From: Nezara viridula
Taxonomy: Eukaryota > Arthropoda > Insecta > Hemiptera > Pentatomidae
Reading direction: 5' to 3'
Assembly (NCBI GenBank): GCA_928085145.1
Contig: OV725078.1
Coordinates: 141,953,612 to 142,017,611 of the forward strand
DNA length: 64,000 nt
This document shows, piece by piece, positions 48,501-58,512 of this stretch; the first letter of the stretch is position 1; every line of letters begins with the position of its first letter. Below the pieces are notes generated by a model. That model did not search any database. It was given only the letters and a program-made list of their open reading frames with translations, and was not told where the DNA came from. The position numbers and the translations under genes were made by a program.

Positions 48501-49010
48501 AGTGTAATGATACAGCTTCGTTATAATTTATTATCAGAACGTTTGCAAAAAGACTATGAGGATTGTATTTGTCAGTTAAAAGATGGATTGTGTCTGCCTC
48601 TAGTAGATTTATTATCGGTGCTAAGTTTTTATTTTTTAACTGGTTTAAACGAGAATGTAAATTGTGATGCAACGGAAAGGAAACTTAACTTAGGAACCGG
48701 GAGACAGCTGAATAATACACCTGATCGTGAACCATTAAGAATTTCTCTATTCGATACAGAGCGCCACATAACCGCCCAATCTGTTTTACAGCCATGCTTA
48801 TTTGATTACGATTTCAACAACATGATTCGATATTTAATTGAATCTAGACATATCTATGTTGAAAATATTAATGGGACGAAAACGCCTTTGATAGATTTCA
48901 TTCCACAACTAGAAAAAATGTCCGAATCGGAAATAAACGCTTTAGATGTCAACATTTTTGGCTATAAAATGCCATTTCAGGAATTTCAATACAAAATCAG
49001 ACGTGTTTAA
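42570..49010 (+). CDS. Giant acidic repeat secreted protein, exon 2 (bulk of the coding sequence)
   Basis: The acceptor atttcag|GTA opens in phase 0 with no Met near the start; the frame runs 2146 codons to TAA (49008-49010). Order: (i) about 110 residues with nine Cys (PHCLQNAYCTN, VSCDRG, KPCPPCPQKEC) and sequons NAT and NDT; (ii) about 1670 residues (nt ~42930-47940) of imperfect repeats, commonest unit PEEPDEETSEEGDETS, 48 bp, about 100 copies, with variants such as NPDDISPENPEEDN; (iii) about 350 residues with some 20 Cys (EPCECCQ, QICSCKSC, EDCICQLKDGLC) and nine sequons (NCS, NST, NRS, NFS, NIS, NLS, NNT, NGT). No transmembrane segment is visible after the signal peptide. The acidic array has almost no Lys or Arg, so it should be disordered and extremely acidic. 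I recognise no family. Extracellular matrix, salivary, silk- or glue-like roles are only guesses. Confidence 0.85.
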   Translation, partial: VTNAIPTPHCLQNAYCTNATERAENVAFLLHVLGHHLVSCDRGNPISPFRQFWVDKLSKCLNLDCNDTNYIPIEKPCPPCPQKECDKQPEKIPKEQLDEIGETCEEDPDDPYEEDNEEPEKNEETTPEEPDEETSEEPEETSPEEDEEETSEEGDETAPEEPDEEASQDPEETSPEEADEETSEEGDETSPEEPDEETSEEGDETAPEEPDEETSEEGDETSPEEPDEETSEEGDETSPEEAEEETAEEPDETTPEEAEEGTPEEPDETSPEEPDEETSEESDETSPEEPDEETSEEDDETAPEEPDEEASQEPEETSPEEADEETSEEGDETSPEEPDEETSEEGDETAPEEPDEETSEESDETAPEEPDEEASQEPEETSPEETEEETSEEGDEISPEETDEETSEEDDETAPEEPDEETSEESDETSPEEPEEETAEEPDETTPEEAEEETPEEPDETSPEEPEDETCEESDETSPEEPEAETSEEPDEISPEENEEESTEPPNETSPEEPEEETSEEVDETVPEEAEEETSEEPDENVPEEPEEEASPESEETSPEEKEEGTPEELDETAPEEPDEEVSQQPDETSPEETDEEASQEPNETSPEEPDEETPEEPDDTSREEAEEETPEEPDETSPEEPEDETCEEADETSPEEPEEETSEEYDETSPEEPEEETSEESDESSPDEPEEESSEESEETSPQEADEETPEEPDEETIEEPDETSPEQPEEEISEEVDETAPEEPDEETIEEPDETSPEKPEDETSEEGDETAPEEPDEEASQEPEETSPEEADEETSEEGDETAPEEPDEETSEEGDETSPEVPDEETSEEGDETAPEEPDEETSEESDETSPEEPDEDPSDKNEETSPEEPEDETSEEANETDPEEPEEETCEEPDEETSEEQDESSPEEPDETGPEEQDEDTSEKNDDTSPENPEEDNAEDPDETSPEEVDEDTSEEPAEETPEETDETVPEEPEEEASQEPEENNPEETSEEPEEQDEDSSEDPDDISPENPEEDNSEEPDETSPEETEEETPEEPDETTPEESDEDNSEEPEEETSEEPDETSPEEQDKDTSENPDDISPENPEEDNSEEPDETSTEEAEEETPEEPDETIPEEQDEEVCQEPEETSPEEPAEETPEETDETAPDEPEEETSEEPDEETSEEPDETSPEEQDEDTSENPDDISPENPEEDNSEVPDETSPEEPEEETSDESDETSPEEPEEETSEESDLTNPEEPKEETSEEPDKETSEEPDEISPEEQDENTSENPDDISPENPEEDNYEKPDETSPEEPEEENCEESDETSPEEPEEETSEEGNETAPEEPDEETSEESDETSPEEPEEETSEEDDETSPEEPDEETSEEGDETSPEEPDEETSEEGDETSPEEPDEETSEEGDETSPEEPEEETSEECDETSPEEPEAETSEGPDETSPEEPEDETSEEVDETAPEEPDEEASEDTVETSPDKPEEETSEESDETSPEETEETSEEPDETSPEEPEEETSEESDETSPEETEETSEEPDETNSEEPEEETSEESDETSPEEPEDETSEVGDETSPEEPNEETSEESEETNPQEPEEETSEECDETSPEEPDEETSEEGDETSPEEPEEETSEESDETSPEEPEEETSEEGDENAPEKPDEEASDESDDTNSEEPDEETSEEGDETAPEEPDEETSEESDETSPEEPDEETSEEGNETAPEEPDEETSEESDETSPEEPEEETSEEDDETSPEEPDEETSEEGDETSPEEPDEETSEEGDETAPEEPDEEASQEPEETSPENTEEPTPGDPDPFLPESEPCECCQNAKDIFDEACDLADNPDVSDSDWRKFMRELVKQICSCKSCRDFGLNCSKASVFYKPNICNFLMNSTRMCNRSSNNEYTCLNNAEGISIQNCSDNCFNFSIDNLPFNISSSNNNCKANQLCSFRLFPAVLDNDDKELTFLTLPSGRNLSLASYTSILNEFIKNPESVMIQLRYNLLSERLQKDYEDCICQLKDGLCLPLVDLLSVLSFYFLTGLNENVNCDATERKLNLGTGRQLNNTPDREPLRISLFDTERHITAQSVLQPCLFDYDFNNMIRYLIESRHIYVENINGTKTPLIDFIPQLEKMSESEINALDVNIFGYKMPFQEFQYKIRRV
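42930..47940 (+). repeat. 48-bp coding minisatellite array
   Basis: About 5.0 kb of tandem 48-bp units of the type cctgaagaaccagacgaaga, then aacctctgaagagggcgatg and aaactagc. The two serines in a unit use different codon blocks (TCT and AGC). Many units are base-for-base identical (for example around 43140-43270 and 46640-46790), while others carry variant blocks, as expected for ongoing unequal exchange. The array is open in other frames too: a Ser-rich antisense frame and a Lys/Pro/Leu-rich +2 frame. These long ORFs are shadows of the repeat. Confidence 0.95.
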
Positions 49011-49125
49011 TCAAAAAATATTTTAATAGTTCCCCAATGGATTCGTTGATTCAATATTAAAATGTAATTTTCATTTTAAATTTTAATAATAGAATTGCAT
49101 TTGTTATAAGATAAATTGACATGCT

Positions 49126-49131
49126 AATAAA
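49126..49131 (+). terminator. Polyadenylation signal for the giant gene
   Basis: An AATAAA lies 115 bp after the stop codon, followed by AT-rich DNA. A second candidate lies near 49593. Which one is used is unknown. Confidence 0.4.
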
Positions 49132-50579
49132 ATATTAGAACAAAAGAATTCGGACAAACTTCTAAATTGTTTTGAGTAGTGACAGATATTTTTTTTAAAT
49201 CTTGTGATTTTACAATTTATGTTATCAGCCGTTTTAACGTTAATTTTTAAAATTTTAATTTATAAGGTACTGATTGTCGCGTTCCTTTTTTTATTTATAT
49301 TTGTGTATATTTTTATAAAGACTCAGTGAGATCATTGTAAGTTTCATCAATATGCAGACGATATTTCACAACTGTATATTTGAAAACAAAAACTAATACC
49401 ATGTTATGTAGATAAATGTATTACATGTTTTGTTAATTTTATTTGTTATAAAGTTGTACATAATTATTTATGATTTTATTTTATATTTAAAGAAAGATTT
49501 TAATATTTGTTACATGGATATTTTTTAAAAATTGGATTTGTAAAAAATTTTTGATTTGATAAAATAGATAAGACGATGTTTGAAGATATATATAAATAAA
49601 ACATATAATTTCACATAATGAAGTAATGTTTTTTTTTTAATTTTTATTTTATGGTCTCTTATTTATTGAAAGGCAGAGTAATGAAAAAAAAAAAAAAAAA
49701 GGAACTAATGTTATTCGAATACAATGCAAATCATTGCATTTAAATTCAATGCTAACCACTCGGAACAAAAGTGCACAAGTTTTCAGCAATGATTATATTT
49801 TCAAGTCTTATTTGGATATAAAATATCATGGAAACTTCAATACTGTTTGAAATGTGGATTATTTTCAGTTTAAAGTAATTTGGATATTCAGAGATTTATG
49901 GAAGTTAAGTCATTTCAGTTTTTTATTTAATTGTTAAGAAGTTGATTTACTAATCCCATACTGATTATGCTGCAAGAATTTGAGAAGACCACGGGTCACT
50001 TCTCTTCTGGTTTAGGAAACCTTTTGTGAAAAGAATCTAGGAAAAAACCAAGAAGAAGAGTTATGTTGTGAAAGTTAAGAAGTTTATGGTATTGAAATTT
50101 AGTTTTGGGCGTTAAAAACATTTTTTTATTTAAGGACTTGTAATTTAAATAAATATGAAATAACTAGATTTCTTGGGTAATGATATATTTTTATTTACAG
50201 AGAGCACATTGAAATCCAGATGAACGTGATGTAGAAGACTGACTACATGCACTCTTCATGAAGCAGGTAGCGCTGCAAGAACTGAAAAATGATCTCCTAA
50301 ATATAATGACTGATCTCATTTAAAAATCTATTTTAAGTTGTAAATTGTATATGAGTATTTCAAGTTTATTTATTTTCTGTTAATAAATTAATCTTAATAA
50401 TTAATACACCTTTTTCTTATTTAAAATGCTTTTTTCTATATCGTTTATGTACTTACTTAATGCCATAGCAACGTGTAAGCAAATTTCCGATAAATTTTCT
50501 GCTGACTTTAATTTACTTTTTAAAATAAATAAGTAATTAGGTGAAAACAGTTAAAGTATCACGAACTCTACAACTCGTG
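49132..50579. other. 3' flank of the giant gene, AT-rich
   Basis: Contains A- and T-runs and no recognisable gene or repeat. Confidence 0.4.
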
Positions 50580-50825
50580 AAGAGTCTTGGATTCAATACA
50601 TTGTAAGTAAGTAATGTTCTTTGGTCAAGGGACATGTAAGGAGGTGATTTGACCGAGATCACTCTCAACCACCAGATTTCTCCCTACCCAGGAGGGTCTC
50701 TCGGCCTCCGGGAAAATCCACTGCAGATGGAACAGAATAAATAATTTATCTGCCATATGCCGGATTCAAACCTGAGGCCTTGAGTATTAGAAATCAGCGC
50801 CCTGCAACTGAGCTACCCCTCTTCT
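50580..50825 (-). repeat. SINE family A, third copy
   Basis: The body (aaggaggtgatttgaccgag, caaccaccagatttctcc) matches the copies at 6815 and 22625. On minus the head reads aggggtagctcagttgcag with a B-box ggtttgaatcc about 50 bp on. It is a diverged Pol III-type SINE. Confidence 0.8.
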
Positions 50826-51004
50826 CAAGAACTATAAAAAAAGTTATATAAACTATGATCCGCTGAAAAGCAAGAAATTTAAGTTTGAAGTATGTCACCC
50901 TTTGTTCTTGAATAGGAAGCGATAACTAAAAATCTTTCAATTTAAGTAAATAAAACTTCTTTTAAAGTAAATTGGATTAAATTTGCATTAAATGAAAATA
51001 AAGT

Positions 51005-52035
51005 CTGTCTTTTTTTTATTTTTTATTATTTTATTTAAAAATATAATAATCTGTCACGTGGACAATAATTATAGTGATATATGAACACATTCACACCATA
51101 TATACGGAAAATTAACAAAAGTTTATTTATTTTTTTTTATTTATTTATTTAGACATATAATATTCTGTCACAGGGACAATAATTATATTGATAAATGAAC
51201 ACATTCACACCGTATATACAAAAAAAATAAAATAAAATTAACAAAAGTAAAATATAACTAAATAATAATAAATAAAAACTGTATACAATAAAAACAAAAT
51301 AACCTAAATACAAGTAAATTAAAATCATAAAAACACAGTCATCGGTGGGGTGTCTTGAACGTTGCCATAATATTCTGGCACGGGGTTTGATGTGAATTAG
51401 GTCTAGCAGGTATTGAGGTAAATTATTTTTCTTAGGAATTTTTGAGGAGAGATTTGGGGAGGAAACAGTCCAGATTGCTTGCTGAATAGTGGTGGTAAAG
51501 AAATGTACGGCTTTATCGAGGTCTTCTGAGTTTTTCAGGGTTATTCTGAGGTCAATTTTATCGGAAAGGATTTGATAAAAGAGTTTCCTGTAAACTGGGC
51601 CTCTGATGATGGACGGTGAAGGAGGTTTAGGAATAGGAGCTATTGATAATTGAAGTATTAATGGACTACGATTTGAGGAAAGTTCGTCAAGACGGAAATG
51701 ATTGAGGGAACCTAAACCACTGTGGATGAAAAAATCAAGGATATCAGGATTGCGGTTAGGATCAATGGGCCAGTAGGTTGGTGAGTTGGGTGGCAGGAGA
51801 CTGAAACCTTGGGAATTGAGTACAGACAGAAACTTTCTGCCACGAGAATTCGTGGTTCTTGAACCCCATTCTTGATGCTTGGCATTTAAGTCTGCACCCA
51901 GGATGAAATGATGACCTAAGGAGTTGAGGAGAGAACTGAATTGGGCTTTGGATATGGATCTGTTAGGAGGGCAATATGGTGACGCAAGGGTGACCGGAAA
52001 GGAGAAGACTGAGAAGTCCTTGTTAAAACCATTTA
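51005..52035 (-). mobile_element. Jockey-type LINE: open endonuclease domain joined to a duplicated 3' tail
   Basis: Read on minus from about 52030, one frame stays open for about 240 codons without a Met. It has FPVTLASPYCPPNRS, then HHFILGADLNAKHQEWGSR (the GADxNAKH.EWGSR core of Jockey endonucleases), GRKFLSVLNSQGFSLLPPNS and NPDILDFFIHSGLGSLNHFR. It then reads LDELSSNRSPLILQ, where the family has S-D-H, and ends KIPKKNNLPQYLLDLI. The reverse transcriptase is missing: the frame runs into two tandem ~110-bp 3' UTR copies with A-rich tails (about 51120-51240 and 51005-51110). This is an internally deleted, dead copy, yet the domain is free of stops. Confidence 0.88.
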
Positions 52036-53990
52036 AAGGGGACTTCTAAGCTGCTACCTAAAGTTGCGTTTTCATAAAATCATGGATTATTGATATTTTT
52101 TCCATCAACCTCCAACTGAAAAGTTACCTCATATTTAGAAAAACTTTCTTATTTTATAAGCTTTATATTGATATTAATTAAGTTGAGGTGGGTTCCTAAA
52201 TACGTTAATTTTAGAGGGAGCAAGAAGCAGTTACGAATATTATTCTCTGTTACTTTATAAGTTTTCATGTTTTGACTAAATCTATACATCGATAAAAATG
52301 TATACACATTTATTTTTCCTAAGATGAAGGGCATAACAAATTTGAACTTGAAAGTGGCAGAGAAGGATGGAAATCTTCGGACTCTTCTTTCGGAATCTTC
52401 GGACTAACACCCATGAAGACTTATCGAATTTACTAAAAAGATTAGTCATTATCGGTAAAAATACTGCGCTCATTTACGGAAATGCTTTACCGGAACAGTT
52501 TCCGTACTGATTATGCTATTTGAATAACACCAGGAGGCTCTTCGCAACTAGTTAAGGAATCTAATGAGTAGTATCATGAAAATACCAAGAAGACTACAGT
52601 TGTTTGGAAGGTTAGTGGATAAAAGTCAATGCAATCAATTGATTGATTCACAGAGATGAGTCACAGTAACATATTAGGTAATTCAATTTATGATAATCAT
52701 AAAGGGGGAATGGTATGAACCCTTTTTTTCTGACTTCGGGACATTGCTCGGAATAGTTTGAAGGTAAACTAACATACTGGATGTCCCCACTCCTTTTTTA
52801 CTTTGTCTTTTTCAAAAAATGAATAGGAAAAGAGTTGGTTAGTCAAATTAAGATAAAAAACCGTGAGGCAAAAATTTGTTTTTTCAAAGTTAGCAAATAT
52901 TGACACGGATATCTCGGAAACTATTTTAGAAAGCGCAAAAATGTATATAATCAATACTGTTGCAAATTTCATCAGCTTTAATTTTGTATAGTATTTCTAT
53001 CGCTAGGACCATGGTTTCTCCGATGTAAGCGACAAACCGAAAAAAGTGACCTTTAGGTGCCCTCCAACATCTGGCTCGACTTCTGGGGAGTGGGGAATTT
53101 TATTATGTTTACCTCCAAGATAGTCCGAACAGTGTCTGTTAGTCAAAAAAATGTGTTCTTCTCTATACTCATTTTTTTAGTACTTAATGACTATCATGCA
53201 GTACTTATATAAAAGTCTGTACAAGATCTGTAGTGAACAATATTACTATTGTTGTTATTGATTTTTACTTTTTCAATTAAATTGAAGATTGGTGGGGATA
53301 TAAGAAATGAGAACAAAATTTTCTTTAAGTGGTTTGATTACGCAAAAAATAACTGTAACGTATGTGACTTATTTGTGTGATTCACGTAAGCCTCTGAAAT
53401 TAACCTGTCAACCGGAGAATAAAATTTTGTTCAACTCGTTTCACTATGGGGACTTTTTCTTCCAAATTGTAAATAATATCATTACACTTCAAGTAATAAA
53501 CGGAAATAGTTTTTAACTTATTGGTTTTATTTATTTCTACAAAATATTTTATAACATATTATAAACTAAATAAAGAAAGAGATATTTCGTCCGACCCAGT
53601 TAACAGGTTAATAACTTCAAATGTTTCACGGAATTCTTTAAGAAATTCTTAAAACTGTGTTGCTGCCAGTATGATAATAGATCATTTTAAAAAACAAGAA
53701 AAAGAAAATTGAATAGAGCGGAAGTACAGAATATATTAATTATTATCATGCAGCAGAGCAAGTCGTATAGTTAATTTTATTCCCATCCACCACATCTGAC
53801 ATTACATTAATTAAATTTATAAGAACCTTATCTCAATTGTATTGTACTAAACATTAATTTTGAAAACAAAAAAACAAGAATAAAAAAAAGGTAGGTTTAT
53901 GGACGATAAAACTTCAATTAGTTTATTAAAAAAAAATACTACAAAATTAAAGTAATCATTTTCTTTTTAGACGAATGAAAACGTGAGTTT
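52036..53990. other. Spacer, nothing recognised
   Basis: AT-rich. Short open frames have no motif support. Confidence 0.4.
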
Positions 53991-54500
53991 CTTTTCTGTT
54001 GGCATAACAGACCATGTATATCTTTTGCCGCCTTAACAAGCCTGCTCCATCTCTGCCTGTCTTGGGCTATTTCTTTCCATTTATCTGCACGCAGCTATGT
54101 TGCATCTTTATTGATTCTATCTATCCATTTGCTTTTTGGCTTTCCACGTGGTCTTTTGCTTTCTATCATTCGAGCTATATCCCCGGTCATTTTAAGCTCC
54201 GTGCTTTCATATCATGGGATATTGATTGACCAGTTTCTGTAAGCAGTTCTTTATGGGTGTTCTTCCCCATTTGTTTGTACTCTGATCCCAGATCGCTCCA
54301 GGTAATATGCGGAGTATTTTCCTCTCAAATCTTTTAACACTTTTTTTCTAGGAAGGAGGTTAGTGATCTGGTCTCACAGCAATATATTAGAACTTTACCA
54401 TAGCATTGTACACCCTTAGTTTGAGATTTATTGAGATTTTTCGGAATTTCAATACCTTTGAGAGGGAGAAGGACGCTCTGTTTGAGCTAGTTATACGCTG
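53991..54500 (-). mobile_element. LINE C-terminal fragment
   Basis: On minus, 54170-54005 reads KAKKQMDRINKDATQLRADK, then WKEIAQDRQRWSRLVKAAK followed by DIHGL. This is the LINE C-terminal block (RW.D.I..D...W.E.AQDR.RW..L..A). The rest is too decayed to read. It is adjacent to, but distinct from, the next element. Confidence 0.75.
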
Positions 54501-54529
54501 GTCTATTCTGACCGTTGGTCATTCATCAT

Positions 54530-56340
54530 AATCCATCCTCTTGAACCGCATTAAGCAGTGTCTTCCTCCTCACAGGCCTTCTCCAGCTCTGCCGGTATTC
54601 CACAAGACGCCTTATATCATTCCATTGAAGAGCTCTTCTCTGGAAATCGCTCTTCCCCTCATCTTCCCATTTCCTTCTAGACCGTCCTCTTCCTCTCTTG
54701 CCCCCTACTTTAGCTCAATAGCCTTCGCTAGCTATCCTGTTATGGTATATCCGCAGAAGTCGATTCTCTTCTATCACATCATTGGCCGGCTTAATATTGA
54801 GGTTTGACCTGATGGTGGTGTTGCGTACTCTGTCTCTTCACGTTTTCCCCTCAATCTTTCGGAGGAATCGCATTTCTGACGCTTGTATCCTTGATCGAGG
54901 TTTCTTTGCCAGCGTCCATGATTCTGAAGAGTAAAATGGGAAGAAATGTCGATCTGAAAACAGCCACCTTTGTTTTCTTTTCCATCTCACGCCTGTTAGG
55001 AAAACTTTCTTAACTGCTTCAAACATCGTGCACGCAGCAACGATTCGCTCAGTTACCTCTGAATCGATGTATCCGTTTTCATTAAACTGTGCGCCCAGGT
55101 ATTTGAATTTTTCTACCTGCTCGCCGATTTTGTCTTCGACTCTGATGCCGCGCATATTTCTCCTAGGTTTCTTCCCAACCCTCATTATTTTTGTTTTTAC
55201 AGGTTTAATAATCATATTAATCTTCCGCAATCCTTCTTTTAATTTATTAATATTGTACTGAATATTCCTGCCATTGTCGAAAAAATAACAACGTCATCAG
55301 CGAATGCAAGTATTGTGAATGATCTCAGGTTGGCATACCCCAGGTGAAATTTCCACATTTTTCCTTTAGCCCTTCGTATTGCTGAGACCATCACTAATGT
55401 AAACAAAATTAGACTAAGACTACAACCTTGCCGGACTCCAATTGTTGTTTTGATTTCCTGTGAAGTGCAGTTGGCAAATCTTACTATATTTCTTGTAGAG
55501 ACTCTCAACCTCCAGGGCATGACCTTTTTTCTCTCAAGGCCACCAAAATATCAGACTTTCACACCTGGTCGAAGGCTTTTGCAAGATAAACAAAGCACAC
55601 CGACATTTCCTTTTCTTTCTCCAATACTTTTTCGAAAACTTGTCTCATGCTAAAGATAAGGTCCTGGGTGCTACGATTTTCCCGAAAGCCGTATTGTACT
55701 TCTTCAAGTAATCCTTCGATTCTTCTTCTTATTCTCTTTTCTAAGATCTTAGAGTAAATCTTACTTGGTACGCTTAATAGAGATATGCCTTGGTGGTTGT
55801 TACATTCTCTGTTATCTCCTTTCTTAGATAGGGACGATGATGGCCACTTTCCAATCTTTCGGTATTTTCTTTTGCTTCCATACTAAGTTTAGCAGGTGCA
55901 GCAAGATTTCATTTCCTTTCGGCCCCATGTATTTCAGTAGTTACACCATCACTACCTGCGGACTTCACACTCCAGATTGCTTCTTCCAGTTCGTCATCGC
56001 CAATAAAGTCATCTTCTTCCCAAGGACCCATCTCTCTTGTCACTTCATCTACACAGGGTGTCTGTCAATTTTCATTCAACAGTTCTTGGAAGTATTCCCT
56101 ACACCTTTTCATTATCTCATCCTTCTGTCTGAGAATGTTTCCTTCTTTGTCTTTGAAAAATTTCAGAGTTGGCGCTCTTTCCTTTCTTAAACCCTTGAGG
56201 ACTCTTTTGATTTTGGTAGGAATCCGATTCCAACTTTCGCACAAAATCTGCCCAGGTTGTCCTCTTGACCTCTATAACTTTATTTTAGTTGGTCATTCAT
56301 TGAAGTTATTGAGGAGCCGAAGTATTTGAATTTTTCTACT
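54530..56340 (-). mobile_element. LINE family B, long decayed copy
   Basis: On minus the order is as follows. RT blocks TIGVRQGCSLSLILFTLVMV and ILAFADDVVIFS (catalytic FADD near 55304-55293). Then MIIKPVKTKIMRVGKKPRRN, VEKFKYLGAQFNENGYIDSE, VTERIVAACTMFEAVKKVFL, SRIQASEMRFLRKIEGKT, and a decayed C-terminal part with GKRGRGRSRRKWED. Upstream parts toward 56340 are too damaged to read. Several stops make it inactive. It shares family-specific stretches with 15780-16270. Confidence 0.85.
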
Positions 56341-56639
56341 CTCGTAAAACGTGAGTTAAGAAGTTAGAATAAAACTATAAAGTTTGTTCAATAGCCCACC
56401 TTGTACGAGGCACTGTCGACATCTATTAAGAACCGGTGAAATAGCTTATGGAGTTTTTTCATTGGTCGTTCAAATTTTGTCAAAAGTGGAAGTACATGAT
56501 GACCGTGGTGAGCATTTGATTCATACTAATATTCATTTCTCGGCGGTCCTGAGAAATGAATCAAAAAGAAGTATGTGTGGAAGTCCTATCAACACGATAA
56601 GACGACTTTTCTCAGTAAATAAATGCAAGAAATGAGACA
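56341..56639. other. Spacer between LINE copies
   Basis: An open frame (56384-56635) is present, but I recognise no motif in it. Probably LINE-related. Confidence 0.3.
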
Positions 56640-57080
56640 AAAGCAGCTAATACGAAATAACGGAAAGAATTCGAGAAAAGTTTGTGAAAAGATGAAAAGC
56701 ACAGAGAAAACATCGAAACACATTTTTGGCAAACTGAAAAATGCTTGAAGAGCAAAAGAGCGAAATCAGTGAACAATGTAAAAGACAGTTATGATGTTGC
56801 TAACAGAACTGTTGAAGAATTGTTAACAGAACTATGCAAAATATTAATCAGATGGGAGGTAGCCACTACCTAAATCTCTTTGCTAATGAAGAAGTAACTA
56901 GAGAACAGAAGCTCTACGACGTCAGTGAAGAAGCCATTAATGAAGCTGTAGTAGAACTGGCAGGGACGACATTGCTCCAAAGTTCTTGAAATGTAGTGGA
57001 AATGATCTTATTATAGCGCTGTATTGGCTATTTCAGGGTGTTCGGAACACCAAGGAACTTTTAAACAGTTCCGTAGAAAA
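56640..57080 (+). mobile_element. LINE fragment, segment just before the RT fingers
   Basis: Plus-strand pieces read VEELLTELCKILIRWE, then after breaks APKFLKCSGNDLIIALYWLF and QGVRNTKEL. They match the APGPD.IP.E.LK.GG..L...L..L....W...ELP block that precedes the RT core in many LINEs. Heavily decayed. Confidence 0.65.
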
Positions 57081-58261
57081 TGCACTTATGCGGCAGAAAA
57101 GCGGTACTGGCGTGGGTGCCTACAGGCCTCTACCACACCATTCAGTACACATAAATGGCTTAGTTAAAGTGATATAATAACATTTTTGGTACATTATATT
57201 GGTTTTATTAACGAACAAATATTAATGCAATAATTTAATTGTAAAAAAAAAAAATTAAATTTTTTAAATAAAATTTATTATTATTTTTTTTAATTTAACC
57301 TTCTTTATTCTACACGTAGGTCGTTTAAGAAGACCTTGATTGTAAAAATGATATAATTATAATAATAAAACTTAATTAAAAAACTTTGCTAAATATCTTG
57401 ATTTTTTTATTATTTAACGTTTGCAATTTAACACAGTGTTTTGTATATTTACTGATTCTTAAAGGTAATTAAAATTTTATATACTTCCCAGGAAATGAGT
57501 CGTATTAATACCTGTTTTATAAACTAAAATAATATATACCTAATCTGAACTATATATAATGAATAGCTGCTGGGTTGTATAGTAAAACTCATATATCACT
57601 AATTAAAAAATTAATTTTTATTTCCTTTATTTTGTGCGGAAGTTGGACTATATCATAAATAAATAGGAAATTTTATTATTGAATGAATTATTCTCTCTGC
57701 ACAAAGAAAGATAGAAACGGTGACGCTATAAGTTCTTCTATAAACCAGAACTGATTGTTTGGATTTGGTCTTGAAATGAGGAAAAACGCGAAATTGAACT
57801 CGAAAACTTGAAAAATACATCAAGCGAACGAGAAAGGAAGTGCCAAAACCTTGGAAAAGACCAACTATGAGGAAATTAAGCCAAATGCTGATTCTCAGTG
57901 ACCAAAAAACTAACTAAAGTCAAAGTCGTCAATCCGCCATCTTTGGACGCCATTTTGGGGCAGTGCGTTCACTTTTTTTTGTGGGAACATTGGCTTTTTT
58001 TTAATGAATAGTTACAAGGAACACAACGATATGCAATTTATAGGAATGTGGGGGGGGGGGGAGGTTAGGAATATACTGTGCTTATTCCAATCCACAAAAA
58101 AGCAGTCAAACAGAGTGTGATAATCACAGGTCTATCAATCTCTTTATTCCGTGGTACTGATCCCTCTTTATCAAATCGTGAATGGCTTCATCTTATCCCA
58201 ATCCGACACTTTATTTATATAAGCAAATTCTCAGAAATGGGTCATTTCTTCATTAAATAAA
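57081..58261. other. AT-rich spacer with a tiny LINE remnant
   Basis: At about 58075-58150 a plus-strand reading of IPIHKK followed (in another frame) by ECDNHRSINLF resembles the IPI.KKG....C.NYRGI.L motif of LINE reverse transcriptases. Otherwise nothing is recognised. A run of 10 G occurs near 58051. Confidence 0.4.
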
Positions 58262-58269
58262 TTAATTTA

Positions 58270-58512
58270 GTCAGATACTAAAAACTCATGAATATCCATT
58301 TGCTTTTCGATTTTCCAATTTGATCACGAAATCTAGAAAAAAAGGGGCCTACAAAAATATGATGGCTGTTTGGCATAATTTGACATGTTGGGAGTGGAGG
58401 TGACGCCAAACGACCCAATATTTTTGTAGGCCACTTTTTTTCTCATGTTTTTTATTACATTATCTAAAAATTTTACTAAAAAGCAAATGAGTGTTCATGA
58501 GTTTTTTGTACC
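58270..58512. repeat. Imperfect ~240-bp palindrome with a strong inner inverted repeat
   Basis: The inner arms ggcctacaaaaatat (58346-58360) and atatttttgtaggcc (58418-58432) are perfect. Outer arms also match, with aaaactcatgaatatccatttgctttt at left against aaaaagcaaatgagtgttcatgagtttttt at right. A small tgtttggc/gccaaac pair lies inside. It looks like a MITE or hairpin element of unknown family. Confidence 0.75.
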
